Part shown: positions 9,060-17,057 of the stretch, piece after piece
Layout of the letters: every line of letters starts with the position of its first letter
Position numbering within the stretch: the stretch's first letter is position 1
From: Liquorilactobacillus aquaticus DSM 21051
Lineage (GTDB): Bacteria; Bacillota; Bacilli; Lactobacillales; Lactobacillaceae
NCBI RefSeq assembly: GCF_001436755.1
Contig: NZ_AYZD01000027.1
Location: 1-64,000 of the forward strand
Direction: 5' to 3'
Length of the DNA stretch: 64,000 nucleotides
The notes under the pieces: generated by a model
The model's input: the letters and a program-made list of their open reading frames with translations, nothing else
Told to the model about the DNA's origin: nothing
The model's database searches: none
Position numbers and translations under genes: made by a program

Positions 9060-9676
9060 TACAGTTCAGACCTCCTCTGATTCCTCCTAGAAAATTTTTG
9101 ATACAAGTAGCGGGCAAAATTTGCCAGAATTTGTATAACGACACTGCAAATCCAATACAATACAGGCAAAACAACCATAAGACATCCTAATGCAATAATG
9201 CCTATCCCTAAATAAAAAATTCCGGTTGCTAAATGTGTGAACAACAATAACACACCCGTATAGATGCAAACTGCCATGAGAATTATTAATGTCGCCAACA
9301 AAACAACCGTCATTATCGCCACCACCAAAGCTGCACACATAATCATTAATAGTACTACACCACCGATTCCCAGTGTCATTGGTGCCGAAATAATTACTAA
9401 AATTATCATCCAAATCATCTTTGAATTTGACTGTGGAGTACTCTTTCGGTTATTTTGACGGTTATCCTCATCAGCTTTTATCGAGTAATCCGCCAAAATT
9501 TTGCGACTCAACTGTCTGGCATTTCCTAGTTTATATTCGATTTCTTTCTTCGTTTGAAGGTTAGCATCTTCTATATATTCCCCGTAAAAATCAATTGCAT
9601 CATTTGCCTCTTCAGGTGTCAGCGGCTCCAAGTAGCCTTCAAGCTCCTTGAGGTAACTTTCCTTATCTGTCATCAT
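9059..9676 (-). CDS. DUF1700 (HAAS domain) membrane protein
   Basis: The N-terminal 70 residues form a helical HAAS domain (YLKELEGYLEPLTPEEANDAI, then FYGEYIEDA). A charged linker and about four hydrophobic segments follow, ending in a very basic tail. DUF1700 proteins are regularly encoded directly after PadR regulators and appear to work with them at the membrane. The start overlaps the padR stop as ATGA, and a second ATG follows at once. 205 aa, normal for the family. Confidence 0.88.
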   Translation of the reverse strand: MMTDKESYLKELEGYLEPLTPEEANDAIDFYGEYIEDANLQTKKEIEYKLGNARQLSRKILADYSIKADEDNRQNNRKSTPQSNSKMIWMIILVIISAPMTLGIGGVVLLMIMCAALVVAIMTVVLLATLIILMAVCIYTGVLLLFTHLATGIFYLGIGIIALGCLMVVLPVLYWICSVVIQILANFARYLYQKFSRRNQRRSEL

Positions 9677-9996
9677 TCATCCCCCTTTGATGATACAAAA
9701 AAGACTTTATCTAAGCTTTCCTTGTAATTGCTCCACATTTCAAGCACTTTTTTAAGATGCTCTCTACCCTCATCAGTAATCTTATAGTAACGCCTATTTC
9801 TTCCCTGATATGCTTGGTCATATGTGGTTAAATAACCGTTTCTCCTCATCCTGCGTAAAACAGGATACATTGTTGACTCGGAAATACTGATTGCTTTTTG
9901 AATATCCTGCGTCAAAGAATAACCATAATAATCCTTTCTGTTCAACAAGGCCAAAACCAGCCCATCAAGTAAATCTGCGGCCACTTGAATTTTCAT
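9673..9996 (-). CDS. PadR family transcriptional regulator
   Basis: A 107-aa winged-helix regulator. The family core LLNRKDYYGYSLTQDIQKAI, then SESTMYPVLRRMRRNGYLTTY and GRNRRYYKITDEGREHL, is clear. It heads a four-gene operon (padR, DUF1700, DUF4097, pspC). The promoter just upstream carries a perfect inverted repeat, so autoregulation is likely. GGGAGGGTTATT precedes the ATG. Confidence 0.93.
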   Translation of the reverse strand: MKIQVAADLLDGLVLALLNRKDYYGYSLTQDIQKAISISESTMYPVLRRMRRNGYLTTYDQAYQGRNRRYYKITDEGREHLKKVLEMWSNYKESLDKVFFVSSKGDE

Positions 9997-10045
9997 AATA
10001 ACCCTCCCATCGTCAATATCATCGTCTTCACTTATCTACAACAAT

Positions 10046-10092
10046 ATTATACGGTATATAGTATTGTATTTCAATAAATTTAATACTATATA
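10046..10092 (-). promoter_or_regulatory. padR operon promoter with inverted-repeat operator
   Basis: On the minus strand, -35 TTGAAA (plus positions 10069-10074) and -10 TATAAT (10046-10051) are separated by exactly 17 bases. A perfect 11-bp inverted repeat, TATATAGTATT (10055-10065) and AATACTATATA (10082-10092), places one arm in the spacer and the other upstream of -35. A PadR dimer bound there would block RNA polymerase. The promoter is seen in sequence; PadR as its ligand is inference. Confidence 0.75.
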
Positions 10093-10431
10093 TAATTTTT
10101 TGCCATTACATCAGATGATGATAGCCGCCAATTACTTTTACCACATGCTTTTTACTAACTTTGTTGAATTCCAGCATGACACTCAAATATCAAAAACTAG
10201 CCTATGATCTTTCTATAAAAATTAATTTTTAAGATTAACTCCTTAATAGTGAAGATTTAATGAATTAATATACCGGTAGCCACAATACGATTAGAAAAAC
10301 ACTTGATGTTTTATCTAACTATTCTCGCGCTCGCTACCTTCAAAAAAAATTAACCTCGTACTATTACTTCAGTAATCACTTAAGCCATTATTAAATTACT
10401 AAACTTTAAACAACTTTTCTTCCAAACGCAA

Positions 10432-10463
10432 AAGGCACGTTTCAAGCTTTCAACGTGCCTTTC
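10432..10463. terminator. Hairpin in the gene-free stretch before padR
   Basis: AAAGGCACGTT pairs perfectly with AACGTGCCTTT around a 10-base loop. It may end the small-peptide transcript at 10505-10663 (minus); T-runs are short on both strands. The rest of 10093-10504 holds nothing I can recognise. Confidence 0.5.
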
Positions 10464-10504
10464 TTCAGATATATTGTTTTTTTCTTACACAAAAAAGAGC
10501 TGAC

Positions 10505-10663
10505 TTAGAAGAGATGTCGTATAATATTGTAGATTGACTTGTTAAATATATCTTTTTTTATAATTTCCTTTCTAAAAGTAATAAGCTCAATAAACAGCCC
10601 CACAGAAATAGACGTTAACACCATCAAAAACAATATATATATTACTTGTTCAACTGAAATCAA
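10505..10663 (-). CDS. Small membrane peptide, holin-like/type I toxin-like
   Basis: A 52-aa frame too short for most gene calls. It starts with TTG 8 bases behind GGGGAGGG, a near-perfect ribosome site. The product begins ISVEQ, has one hydrophobic helix (about residues 7-29), then a basic tail with RKEIIKK and a C-terminal NIIRHLF. Acidic-start, single-helix, basic-tail peptides of this kind occur among holin-like and TxpA-like type I toxins of lactobacilli, but I cannot confirm family membership. It lies 75 bases after the lepA paralogue. A TATAAT on the opposite strand at 10520-10525 could belong to an antisense RNA; no matching -35 is clear. Confidence 0.6.
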   Translation of the reverse strand: MISVEQVIYILFLMVLTSISVGLFIELITFRKEIIKKDIFNKSIYNIIRHLF

Positions 10664-10738
10664 TATTGATACCCTCCCCGTAAATAAGCCCCTTCCTTTT
10701 TAAGGTACGCCTAACTTTTTTATTTTGCAATTAAAATA

Positions 10739-12532
10739 CTATTTTAATTCTAGAAGACTGTTAAAAACTTCCTGTGTGAGTTTTATATCACTTTGTGCTG
10801 ATTGCCTTTTATTAATATTCTGCCGACGCAATAAATCCTTTTTCTTTGAAATGCTTCTTTTTTCGCCATTAACAGCCGCATTTTTACGCAGTGGCGGTAT
10901 ATCTACGCGTGCAACTGCTTTTCCTTCAACAACTGCCTGTGTTGGCATAGGATATAGTTTACGTGGAACACTATATTTTAATTTTTTTACTAAATTTTGA
11001 CTTGCTTTAGGCACATCTTGTCGATGAAGTACAAAAGCTAACGCATCAACTTTAGCGTAGTTAATATGAACTTCTACTTTAACAACGTCAGCTACCTGAT
11101 AATTTAAAAACGAAGTATCCAAGTCTGCATACCCATGTGAAATAGACTTTAATTGACTAAAGAAATCATATGCGATTTCAGATAATGGCATATTGTACTC
11201 TAAAACTACTAAATCCCCTTTATTATCCAAATTCTTTAAATCTCCCTTGCTTCGTTCGGCTAATTTCATTACCTGATTCACACTCTCAACAGGGGTTGTT
11301 ATTATTGCACGGATAAAAGGTTCTTCAACATAATTAATTTCAGAAAAATCTGGAAATTTTGCAGGGTTATTTACCTCCATGATTTTCTGATTATTTCTAA
11401 TGTGAACATGGTATGTAACATTCGGTGATGTGGTCAAAACTTCAAGATCATATTCATCTTTGAGACGCTCACGTATAATCTGCAAGTGGAGCATTCCTAA
11501 AAAACCGCATCTAAATCCCATCCCTAATGCATCTGATGATTCTAAACCATATTGAAAAGATGAATCGTTTAAAGAAAGTCGTTCAATTGCTGCTTTCAAG
11601 GCTGCATAATCATTATTTTTAGGATAAAAGCCCGCAAAAACCATTGGTTTAGCTTTTCTATACCCTGGAAAGGCACTCTTTGTCGGCTTTTTTTCATCTG
11701 TTAGAGTATCTCCAACATTAATTGCTTTAGGATCCTTTATTCCAGTAATCACATAACCGACATCTCCAACACATAAACTCTCAACGGTTTTCATATTAGG
11801 AGTTAACACTCCAATTGTACTTGCTTTAAAGCTTTCCTTCGAAGCCATCAGTTTCAATTTGCTATTAAATTTTATCTGACCATCAAAGACTCGAATATAC
11901 GCAATGACCCCTTTGAAGGAATCATATACTGAATCGAAAACCAAAGCCTTTAAAGATGCACTATCATCCCCAGAAGGTGCGGGAATTCTCTGATGTATAG
12001 CTTCTAAAACTAAATGTACTCCTTGACCAGTTTTAGCAGAAATTTTCAAAAAATCTTGTTCCTCAAAAATAGGATCAAGTTTCTTGATCTGCTGTACGGT
12101 CTTCTTAATATCAGCACCTTTGCTGTCTATTTTATTTATTACTGGAATAATAACTAAGTTGTTTTCCTTTGCAAGACGAAAATTCGCAACTGTTTGTGCT
12201 TGTACACCTTGGGTGGCATCAACTAACAGTAGAACTCCTTCACACGCTGCCAGGCTTTTTGAAACTTCATATGCAAAATCAACATGACCAGGAGTATCAA
12301 TAAAATTATATTCATATTCTTGACCATCATCCCCTTTATAATAATTGCGGACTGTGCGTGATTTAACCGTGATACCATGCGCTTGCTCAACTTCCATATC
12401 ATCCAACAATTGTGCCTTTTTTTCTCGACTGTTAACTGTTTCTGTCATCTCCATAATTCGATCAGCTAAAGTTGACTTACCATGATCGATATGCGCAATT
12501 ATTGCAAAGTTTCTAATATTTACTGATTCCAT
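10739..12532 (-). CDS. EF4 (LepA) paralogue, translational GTPase
   Basis: A 597-aa member of the LepA/EF4 family, which binds ribosomes and can back-translocate tRNA. G1 AHIDHGKST near residue 13, the switch region GITVKSRTV, G3 DTPGHVDFAYEV and G4 NKID are intact, and the LepA-specific PSGDD, QYGLESSDALGMGFRCGFLGMLH-type and GYADLD stretches are present. The C-terminal tail normally containing a KCYGGD(I/V)xRK motif is strongly altered (NAAVNGEKRSISKKK), and surrounding residues diverge too. That suggests a second, specialised LepA, not the housekeeping copy. It overlaps a TetR gene by 20 bases and is likely controlled by it. Confidence 0.88.
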   Translation of the reverse strand: MESVNIRNFAIIAHIDHGKSTLADRIMEMTETVNSREKKAQLLDDMEVEQAHGITVKSRTVRNYYKGDDGQEYEYNFIDTPGHVDFAYEVSKSLAACEGVLLLVDATQGVQAQTVANFRLAKENNLVIIPVINKIDSKGADIKKTVQQIKKLDPIFEEQDFLKISAKTGQGVHLVLEAIHQRIPAPSGDDSASLKALVFDSVYDSFKGVIAYIRVFDGQIKFNSKLKLMASKESFKASTIGVLTPNMKTVESLCVGDVGYVITGIKDPKAINVGDTLTDEKKPTKSAFPGYRKAKPMVFAGFYPKNNDYAALKAAIERLSLNDSSFQYGLESSDALGMGFRCGFLGMLHLQIIRERLKDEYDLEVLTTSPNVTYHVHIRNNQKIMEVNNPAKFPDFSEINYVEEPFIRAIITTPVESVNQVMKLAERSKGDLKNLDNKGDLVVLEYNMPLSEIAYDFFSQLKSISHGYADLDTSFLNYQVADVVKVEVHINYAKVDALAFVLHRQDVPKASQNLVKKLKYSVPRKLYPMPTQAVVEGKAVARVDIPPLRKNAAVNGEKRSISKKKDLLRRQNINKRQSAQSDIKLTQEVFNSLLELK

Positions 12533-13199
12533 CGTTTCTTTTTGCCCTTTCTTTTTTTAAAAATAAACCATCCATATATAACGCAAAAACATTAACAGCA
12601 TCTAATTCAGGATCAAGTTTAAAAGTCTCTAATCGTTCTCCTATTTCATGCTGCTCAAATTTATCTAAATTAGACATGCTAAGAACACCGCTCAAAATTG
12701 CACTTTGAATTATCAATAAATGCCCTGCTTCTCTCGGCTCAACTTCATCAACTCTTTGTGCAATTGTTTCTTCTAGATGCAAAGCTATTTCATTTAACTT
12801 TGAACGACCTTCAATTGTCTGAGATATATCTGCTTTTGCTTCCAATACTGACTCACGCAAAGCATTCAGCCTTAAAATCACTTCGTGCTGCTGAATCAGC
12901 AACCTTGCTTCTGTGACCATCAAAGCCTTAAATTCAACAATTGATAAATGTGGGATCTTTATTATCTTTTGATCCAGCTCCTTAAAGTAATTTTGATAGC
13001 CGGTCAATAAAAGATCCATAAAAATATTTTCTTTGGTATTATAATAATTAAAAAGCGTTCCCTTAGAAATATTGACTTGCTGCGCAATATCTGCCATTCT
13101 AATGTCGCTAAATTCTTTCTTTCGAAAAAATGCCAAAGCAGCATCAGAAATTGCCCTGCGTTTTTTCCTGCGTTGTTCTTCTGTCATTGTACTTCGCAT
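12513..13199 (-). CDS. TetR/AcrR family regulator
   Basis: A 228-aa regulator. The N-terminal helix-turn-helix is canonical: FSDIRMADIAQQVNISKGTL, then FNYYNTKENIFMDLL. The C-terminal ligand domain is unassigned. The open frame extends 38 codons further upstream, but GAGGTGCAAC precedes the ATG at 13199. The 3' end overlaps the LepA paralogue by 20 bases, so the two form an operon. A 13-bp palindrome 17 bases before the start is a probable self-operator. Confidence 0.9.
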   Translation of the reverse strand: MRSTMTEEQRRKKRRAISDAALAFFRKKEFSDIRMADIAQQVNISKGTLFNYYNTKENIFMDLLLTGYQNYFKELDQKIIKIPHLSIVEFKALMVTEARLLIQQHEVILRLNALRESVLEAKADISQTIEGRSKLNEIALHLEETIAQRVDEVEPREAGHLLIIQSAILSGVLSMSNLDKFEQHEIGERLETFKLDPELDAVNVFALYMDGLFLKKERAKRNDGISKY

Positions 13200-13215
13200 G
13201 TTGCACCTCTTTTTT

Positions 13216-13228
13216 TGACCGCCAGTCA
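13216..13228 (-). promoter_or_regulatory. Candidate TetR operator
   Basis: TGACTGGCGGTCA on the minus strand is an imperfect palindrome with matching TGAC/GTCA ends, the layout of many TetR-family operators. It lies just upstream of the tetR ribosome site, where binding would obstruct transcription of tetR and the lepA paralogue. Confidence 0.5.
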
Positions 13229-13307
13229 TTTTATGAATTAATACTATAACTAAAATATTGCAAAAGCAACACTTAGGTCCCCATCTTATAGTTATTAATA
13301 AGTAATA

Positions 13308-13368
13308 AAGCACACTAAAACTGATTCCGGAATTTTTTCAAGTTCCTAAACCAACCTTTGTGTGCTTT
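13308..13368 (-). terminator. Terminator after the OsmC gene
   Basis: AAAGCACAC and GTGTGCTTT form a 9-bp stem with a 43-base loop, 44 bases after the osmC-family stop. The trailing T-run is poor, so efficiency is uncertain. Confidence 0.45.
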
Positions 13369-13411
13369 ATTTGCAACATACTTCAATTAAATTATGTTCT
13401 ATTATCTATGT

Positions 13412-13825
13412 TTAGAAATGCTCAACAGCTTCAATAGTATAGTTCTTGCTGCCACTCAGCAATTTAGACACTGGGCAACTCCGTTCAGCCAATCTTACAA
13501 AGCTTTCCGCTATTTTCAGACTCACGCTGGGAATATGCACACGTGCTTTGACTATAAATTCCAATCCAGTAGGGCCTTGGACCATCGTGACCTTGACTCT
13601 CACTTCTGAGGTGTGCTCCAATCCTTGTTTGCGTTCTATTGCTTGCAACGTAGCATTCATGCAAGTACTAAGAGATAGGCCTAAGAGTTGTTCCGGATTT
13701 GTCCCCGGACTATCACTACGCGGATTACTAACCTCGATCTTTAACCCGTTTTCAATAAATGCTTTCCCATTCAGGCCATCTTGATTTATTGCTTCAGTTT
13801 CGTACAATACTTTCTTTCCTGCCAT
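13412..13825 (-). CDS. OsmC/Ohr family peroxidase-like protein
   Basis: A 137-aa OsmC-fold protein. The two conserved cysteines are visible, one in GLSLSTCMNATL (about Cys55) and one in RSCPVSKLL (about Cys116). In Ohr/OsmC enzymes this pair reduces organic hydroperoxides. The N-terminal NPRSDSPGTNPEQLLG matches the Ohr-like region before the first cysteine. AAAGGGGTGCAGTT precedes the ATG. It is a single-gene unit; no OhrR sits beside it. Confidence 0.88.
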   Translation of the reverse strand: MAGKKVLYETEAINQDGLNGKAFIENGLKIEVSNPRSDSPGTNPEQLLGLSLSTCMNATLQAIERKQGLEHTSEVRVKVTMVQGPTGLEFIVKARVHIPSVSLKIAESFVRLAERSCPVSKLLSGSKNYTIEAVEHF

Positions 13826-14029
13826 AACTGCACCCCTTTCTTTATCTACTAGAAACCTCTTCTTTACATATCCACCTTAGCTAAAAAACGTTTGCAGGTC
13901 AAAAAATTTAACTTCTTTATAAATTTATTTATTTTGTCATTCACACACCAAAAATGAATGACAATTTTCATTAAAAATCGTATAATATGTGAAAGTCAAA
14001 ACATGTATTAAAAGTTACTTTCATTCGTT

Positions 14030-14063
14030 ATTAGCCTGTATTTATAGAATATATCAGGCTAAT
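14030..14063. promoter_or_regulatory. Inverted repeat upstream of the fumarate reductase gene
   Basis: ATTAGCCTG and CAGGCTAAT form perfect 9-bp arms separated by 16 bases, about 62 bases before the start codon. With no T-run after it, an operator is more likely than a terminator; the regulator is unknown. Confidence 0.45.
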
Positions 14064-14125
14064 AGATGTTAACATTTTTTTATTTGACATATATGTTCAA
14101 TAAATCACATTTTTGGAGGTAGAAA

Positions 14126-15604
14126 ATGACAGAAATTAAAGATACAGATATTGTGGTTATCGGAGCCGGAGCCTCAGGAATCGGTGCAGCGTTGACGGCT
14201 GTGGAAAAAGGCTGCGGTGTAGTTCTGCTTGAAAAGGGAAATAAATTCGGTGGTGCAGGCATGTTTGGTGCGCAAGGCTTATTCGCCGTAGAGAGCGCAC
14301 AGCAGCAGGCAAAGCACATCAATTACACAGTAAGCGATGCGTTTAATGAGCTGCTAGAATATACACACTATCGCTCAAATGCTAAAATCACAAAAAAAAT
14401 ACTAAGCCGGTCAGCTGAAACAATCGATTGGCTTGCTTCAAATGGTCTAAAAACCGAACTAGTTAATAACACACAAGAACCACATCAAAAACATGCTGAG
14501 GTATATCATCAGTATATTGACAAATTTAATGGCTTTCAAAAATTAATGGATAATTTCATTGATCGTGGAGGAATCCTTCTGACTGAAACATCCGGTCTTG
14601 GGATCATCACTGATAACTCTGGTCAAATATCGGGCGTTCGTATTCTGCATGAAGGTAGGTCGAGTACTATCAATTGCAAAGCTGTCATTTGTGCTGATGG
14701 CGGTTTTATTGGCAACCAAGAAATGGTCGCCAAATATTCTGCTGTTGCTCCAGATGTTCTCCACAGCATGGGTGAAAGAAAGGCAACTGGCGATGGTATC
14801 AAAATGCTTGAAAAAATTGGTGGAGATACTCGTCATATAGGCACATTTGAAAACCATGCAGCAACTGTTATCAGCCCAACCAACCCTAAATGGCGCCAGC
14901 AATCACTCTTTACTTTGACAAATATTCCCTTGCTGTGGATTGACAAGCAGGCCGCACGTTTTGTAAATGAAGAAGTTGTTTACGATTTTGCTTTATGGGG
15001 AAATGCAACCTATGCAGCAGGAGGATACTATTATATTATTCTTGATCAGAACCTTGTTTCAACATTAGAAAAACAGCAACTTGACTGGACCGACGCATTC
15101 GAACGGACTTTCAAAACTTTAACACATGAGCCTGTTTCTCACAAAATCGGTCCTTTTTCAACACTCCAAAACGACTTAGCAGATGCAGTTGCAAATAAAG
15201 CAGCTTGGACAGCTAAAACACTTGATAGCTTAGCTTTACAATTGAAACTTGATCCACAAAAATTAGATGCTACCATTAAACAATACAATGAATTCACTGC
15301 GAATAAAAAAGATGACTTATTTTATAAAAGCAGCCAATTTTTATCTTTTAAAGTTGAACAAGGTCCTTTCTATGCTCTAAAAGCATGTTCAACTAGTCTG
15401 GGTACCATTGGTGGGATTGAAACAAATGAAAACATGGAAGTTCTTGATCAAAAAAGCAATATAATTAAAGGTGCGTATGCCACGGGAAACAATGCAAGCG
15501 GTATGTATGACACGTCTTATCCGACACTTGAAGGTATTAGTTGTGCATTCGCTTGGAATTCAGGTCGAATCGCTGGAGAGTCTGCTGCAAACATTTTGAA
15601 TTAA
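14126..15604 (+). CDS. Fumarate reductase-like flavoprotein (FrdA/FAD-binding 2)
   Basis: A 492-aa FAD-binding protein. The N-terminal dinucleotide motif VVIGAGASGIGAAL (residues 10-23) and GGAGMFGAQG belong to the FAD-binding 2 family that includes soluble fumarate reductases and urocanate reductases. The middle RFVNEEV stretch and C-terminal GGIETNENMEVL and TYPTLEGIS-like region complete the family layout. There is no FMN-binding domain or membrane anchor, so it would depend on a separate electron donor. In lactobacilli such enzymes reoxidise reducing equivalents by making succinate. GGAGGTAGAAA precedes the ATG. Fumarate as substrate is inferred. Confidence 0.85.
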   Translation: MTEIKDTDIVVIGAGASGIGAALTAVEKGCGVVLLEKGNKFGGAGMFGAQGLFAVESAQQQAKHINYTVSDAFNELLEYTHYRSNAKITKKILSRSAETIDWLASNGLKTELVNNTQEPHQKHAEVYHQYIDKFNGFQKLMDNFIDRGGILLTETSGLGIITDNSGQISGVRILHEGRSSTINCKAVICADGGFIGNQEMVAKYSAVAPDVLHSMGERKATGDGIKMLEKIGGDTRHIGTFENHAATVISPTNPKWRQQSLFTLTNIPLLWIDKQAARFVNEEVVYDFALWGNATYAAGGYYYIILDQNLVSTLEKQQLDWTDAFERTFKTLTHEPVSHKIGPFSTLQNDLADAVANKAAWTAKTLDSLALQLKLDPQKLDATIKQYNEFTANKKDDLFYKSSQFLSFKVEQGPFYALKACSTSLGTIGGIETNENMEVLDQKSNIIKGAYATGNNASGMYDTSYPTLEGISCAFAWNSGRIAGESAANILN

Positions 15605-15630
15605 CCTCACTACCCTATAACTATCTTTAA

Positions 15631-15674
15631 AAAGAAAGTTGTGCTAAGTTCTTTAGTCACAACTTTCTTTTTTG
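15631..15674 (+). terminator. Terminator after the fumarate reductase gene
   Basis: AAGAAAGTTGTG pairs perfectly with CACAACTTTCTT and runs into six T residues, about 30 bases after the stop. Confidence 0.9.
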
Positions 15675-15785
15675 TCTTGACCTATTTCTAAACAGTTCAA
15701 TTAAGAGACTAGATGCACAAATTATTGACCGCTTTTATTTCAAAATTAACCATGCTAAAATAAAATCAAAGGGAGGTGTTCTAAA

Positions 15786-16277
15786 TTGGAAAAGGAAATT
15801 TATGCTCTGTTAAATCAACAAATTAACAAGGAATTTCAATCGGCCTATATTTATTTGGATTTTTATAACTTCTTTGAAGAAAAGTCTTTAGATGGTTTTT
15901 CAAAATGGTATAAAGATCAAGCAAATGAAGAAATAGGTCACGCGTGGAGATTCATCACTTATTTGCATGATAGGGATCAGCCCATCAAACTAACCCCTAT
16001 CGAACATGATTCACAAAATTACAGCTCGGTTAAGGAAATTCTTGATAAGGGATTAGAACATGAACAATATATTAGTAACTGTATTCGTGCTATCTATGCT
16101 CAAGCAGATGCTACCAAAGATTTTGAAACAATGAACTTCTTGAATTATTTTCTTTCCGAACAAATTGAAGAAGAAGTTAACGCACGCAATTTGATCGCTA
16201 AATATAATTTTGTTGGGGAGACTGGTGTATTAGCCATGAATGGTCTTCTTCAAAACAGCAAAGATCATGAAGGCTAG
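15786..16277 (+). CDS. ftnA: Ferritin
   Basis: Iron storage protein (163 aa) that oxidises Fe(II) and stores it in a 24-mer shell. Ferroxidase residues of the FtnA class are visible: Glu16 (NKEFQSAYIY), Glu48/Glu49 and His52 (NEEIGHAWRF), Glu93 and the EQIEEE run at about 125-130. The start is TTG behind GGGAGGTGTTCTAAA; no ATG fits. A single-gene unit with its own terminator. No Fur/PerR box is convincingly visible upstream. Confidence 0.9.
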   Translation: MEKEIYALLNQQINKEFQSAYIYLDFYNFFEEKSLDGFSKWYKDQANEEIGHAWRFITYLHDRDQPIKLTPIEHDSQNYSSVKEILDKGLEHEQYISNCIRAIYAQADATKDFETMNFLNYFLSEQIEEEVNARNLIAKYNFVGETGVLAMNGLLQNSKDHEG

Positions 16278-16317
16278 AATTTAATCAGCAGGAGCGATAA
16301 TCATATTAGAGTTTAAA

Positions 16318-16364
16318 GTGGCTGGGCCAAAAGTTATTTTTTGACCCAGCCACTTGTTCTTTTT
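16318..16364. terminator. Bidirectional terminator between ftnA and opuC
   Basis: GTGGCTGGGCCAAAA pairs with TTTTTTGACCCAGCCAC. T-rich sequence follows on the plus strand and AAAG/TTTAAA on the other, so it can end both convergent units. It is a member of the window's recurrent GGCTGGG hairpin family. Confidence 0.8.
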
Positions 16365-16403
16365 AATTCACTAACCTGCATTTTAATATTAAGTTAAATA
16401 TTA

Positions 16404-17057
16404 TTAATTTCTTTTAGGTTCAAGCCTTCGTTGGAAAAAGCCTAAGACAAGATCCGAAATAATTGCCATCAGTGCAGTTGGTAAAGCTCCCGCTAAAATA
16501 ATTGCTCCACCGCTAGTCGCATTGGTTCCACGGACAATAATATCACCTAAGCCTCCCGCACCAACAAAAGCCCCGATAGCAGTGATTCCAATAGCAACAA
16601 CCAACGCATTTCTGATCCCTGCCATGATAACAGACATTGCCAATGGGAGTTCCACCATATACAAAATTTGGAGACTCGTCATTCCCATCCCTTTACCTGA
16701 ATCGAGGATCGTCTTATCCACACTAGCCATACCAGTATAAGTATTTTTAATAATTGGTAAGAGTGAGTAAAGAAAGACTGTAAAAATAACTGTATTTACT
16801 CCTAAACCTAATCCCAGCATGACAATAGACAACATCGCTAAAGAAGGAACCGTCTGAATAACATTGGCAAAACCGATAACAACTGTGCTCAGTCGCCGTT
16901 TGCGTGCAATCAAAATACCAATTGGAATACCAATGATTGCAGCTATTAGAACACCATAGATTGAGATCAAGAAATGTCGAACAAACTGGCTTAAAACGTA
17001 TGAACCGTTGTTAGCTAAATAATACCAAAACTGTTCCCAAGTGTTCATATTAGTCAT
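16404..17057 (-). CDS. opuCD: Glycine betaine/carnitine/choline ABC permease, OpuCD type
   Basis: One of two permeases of the osmoprotectant importer (217 aa). The core is typical: GFANVIQTVPSLAMLSIVMLG, the EAA-like loop DSGKGMGMTSLQILYMVELP, and IGAFVGAGGLGD. I start at 17057 behind GGGGAAGTGAAAAGA, giving an 8-base overlap with the binding-protein gene. It closes the four-gene opuC operon (CA, CB, CC, CD). Confidence 0.9.
   Translation of the reverse strand: MTNMNTWEQFWYYLANNGSYVLSQFVRHFLISIYGVLIAAIIGIPIGILIARKRRLSTVVIGFANVIQTVPSLAMLSIVMLGLGLGVNTVIFTVFLYSLLPIIKNTYTGMASVDKTILDSGKGMGMTSLQILYMVELPLAMSVIMAGIRNALVVAIGITAIGAFVGAGGLGDIIVRGTNATSGGAIILAGALPTALMAIISDLVLGFFQRRLEPKRN

Noticed and set aside
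9087-9413. 108-codon minus-strand frame inside the DUF1700 gene
   Set aside because: It is a second frame of the membrane-helix region of DUF1700, which has clear family sequence and coupling.
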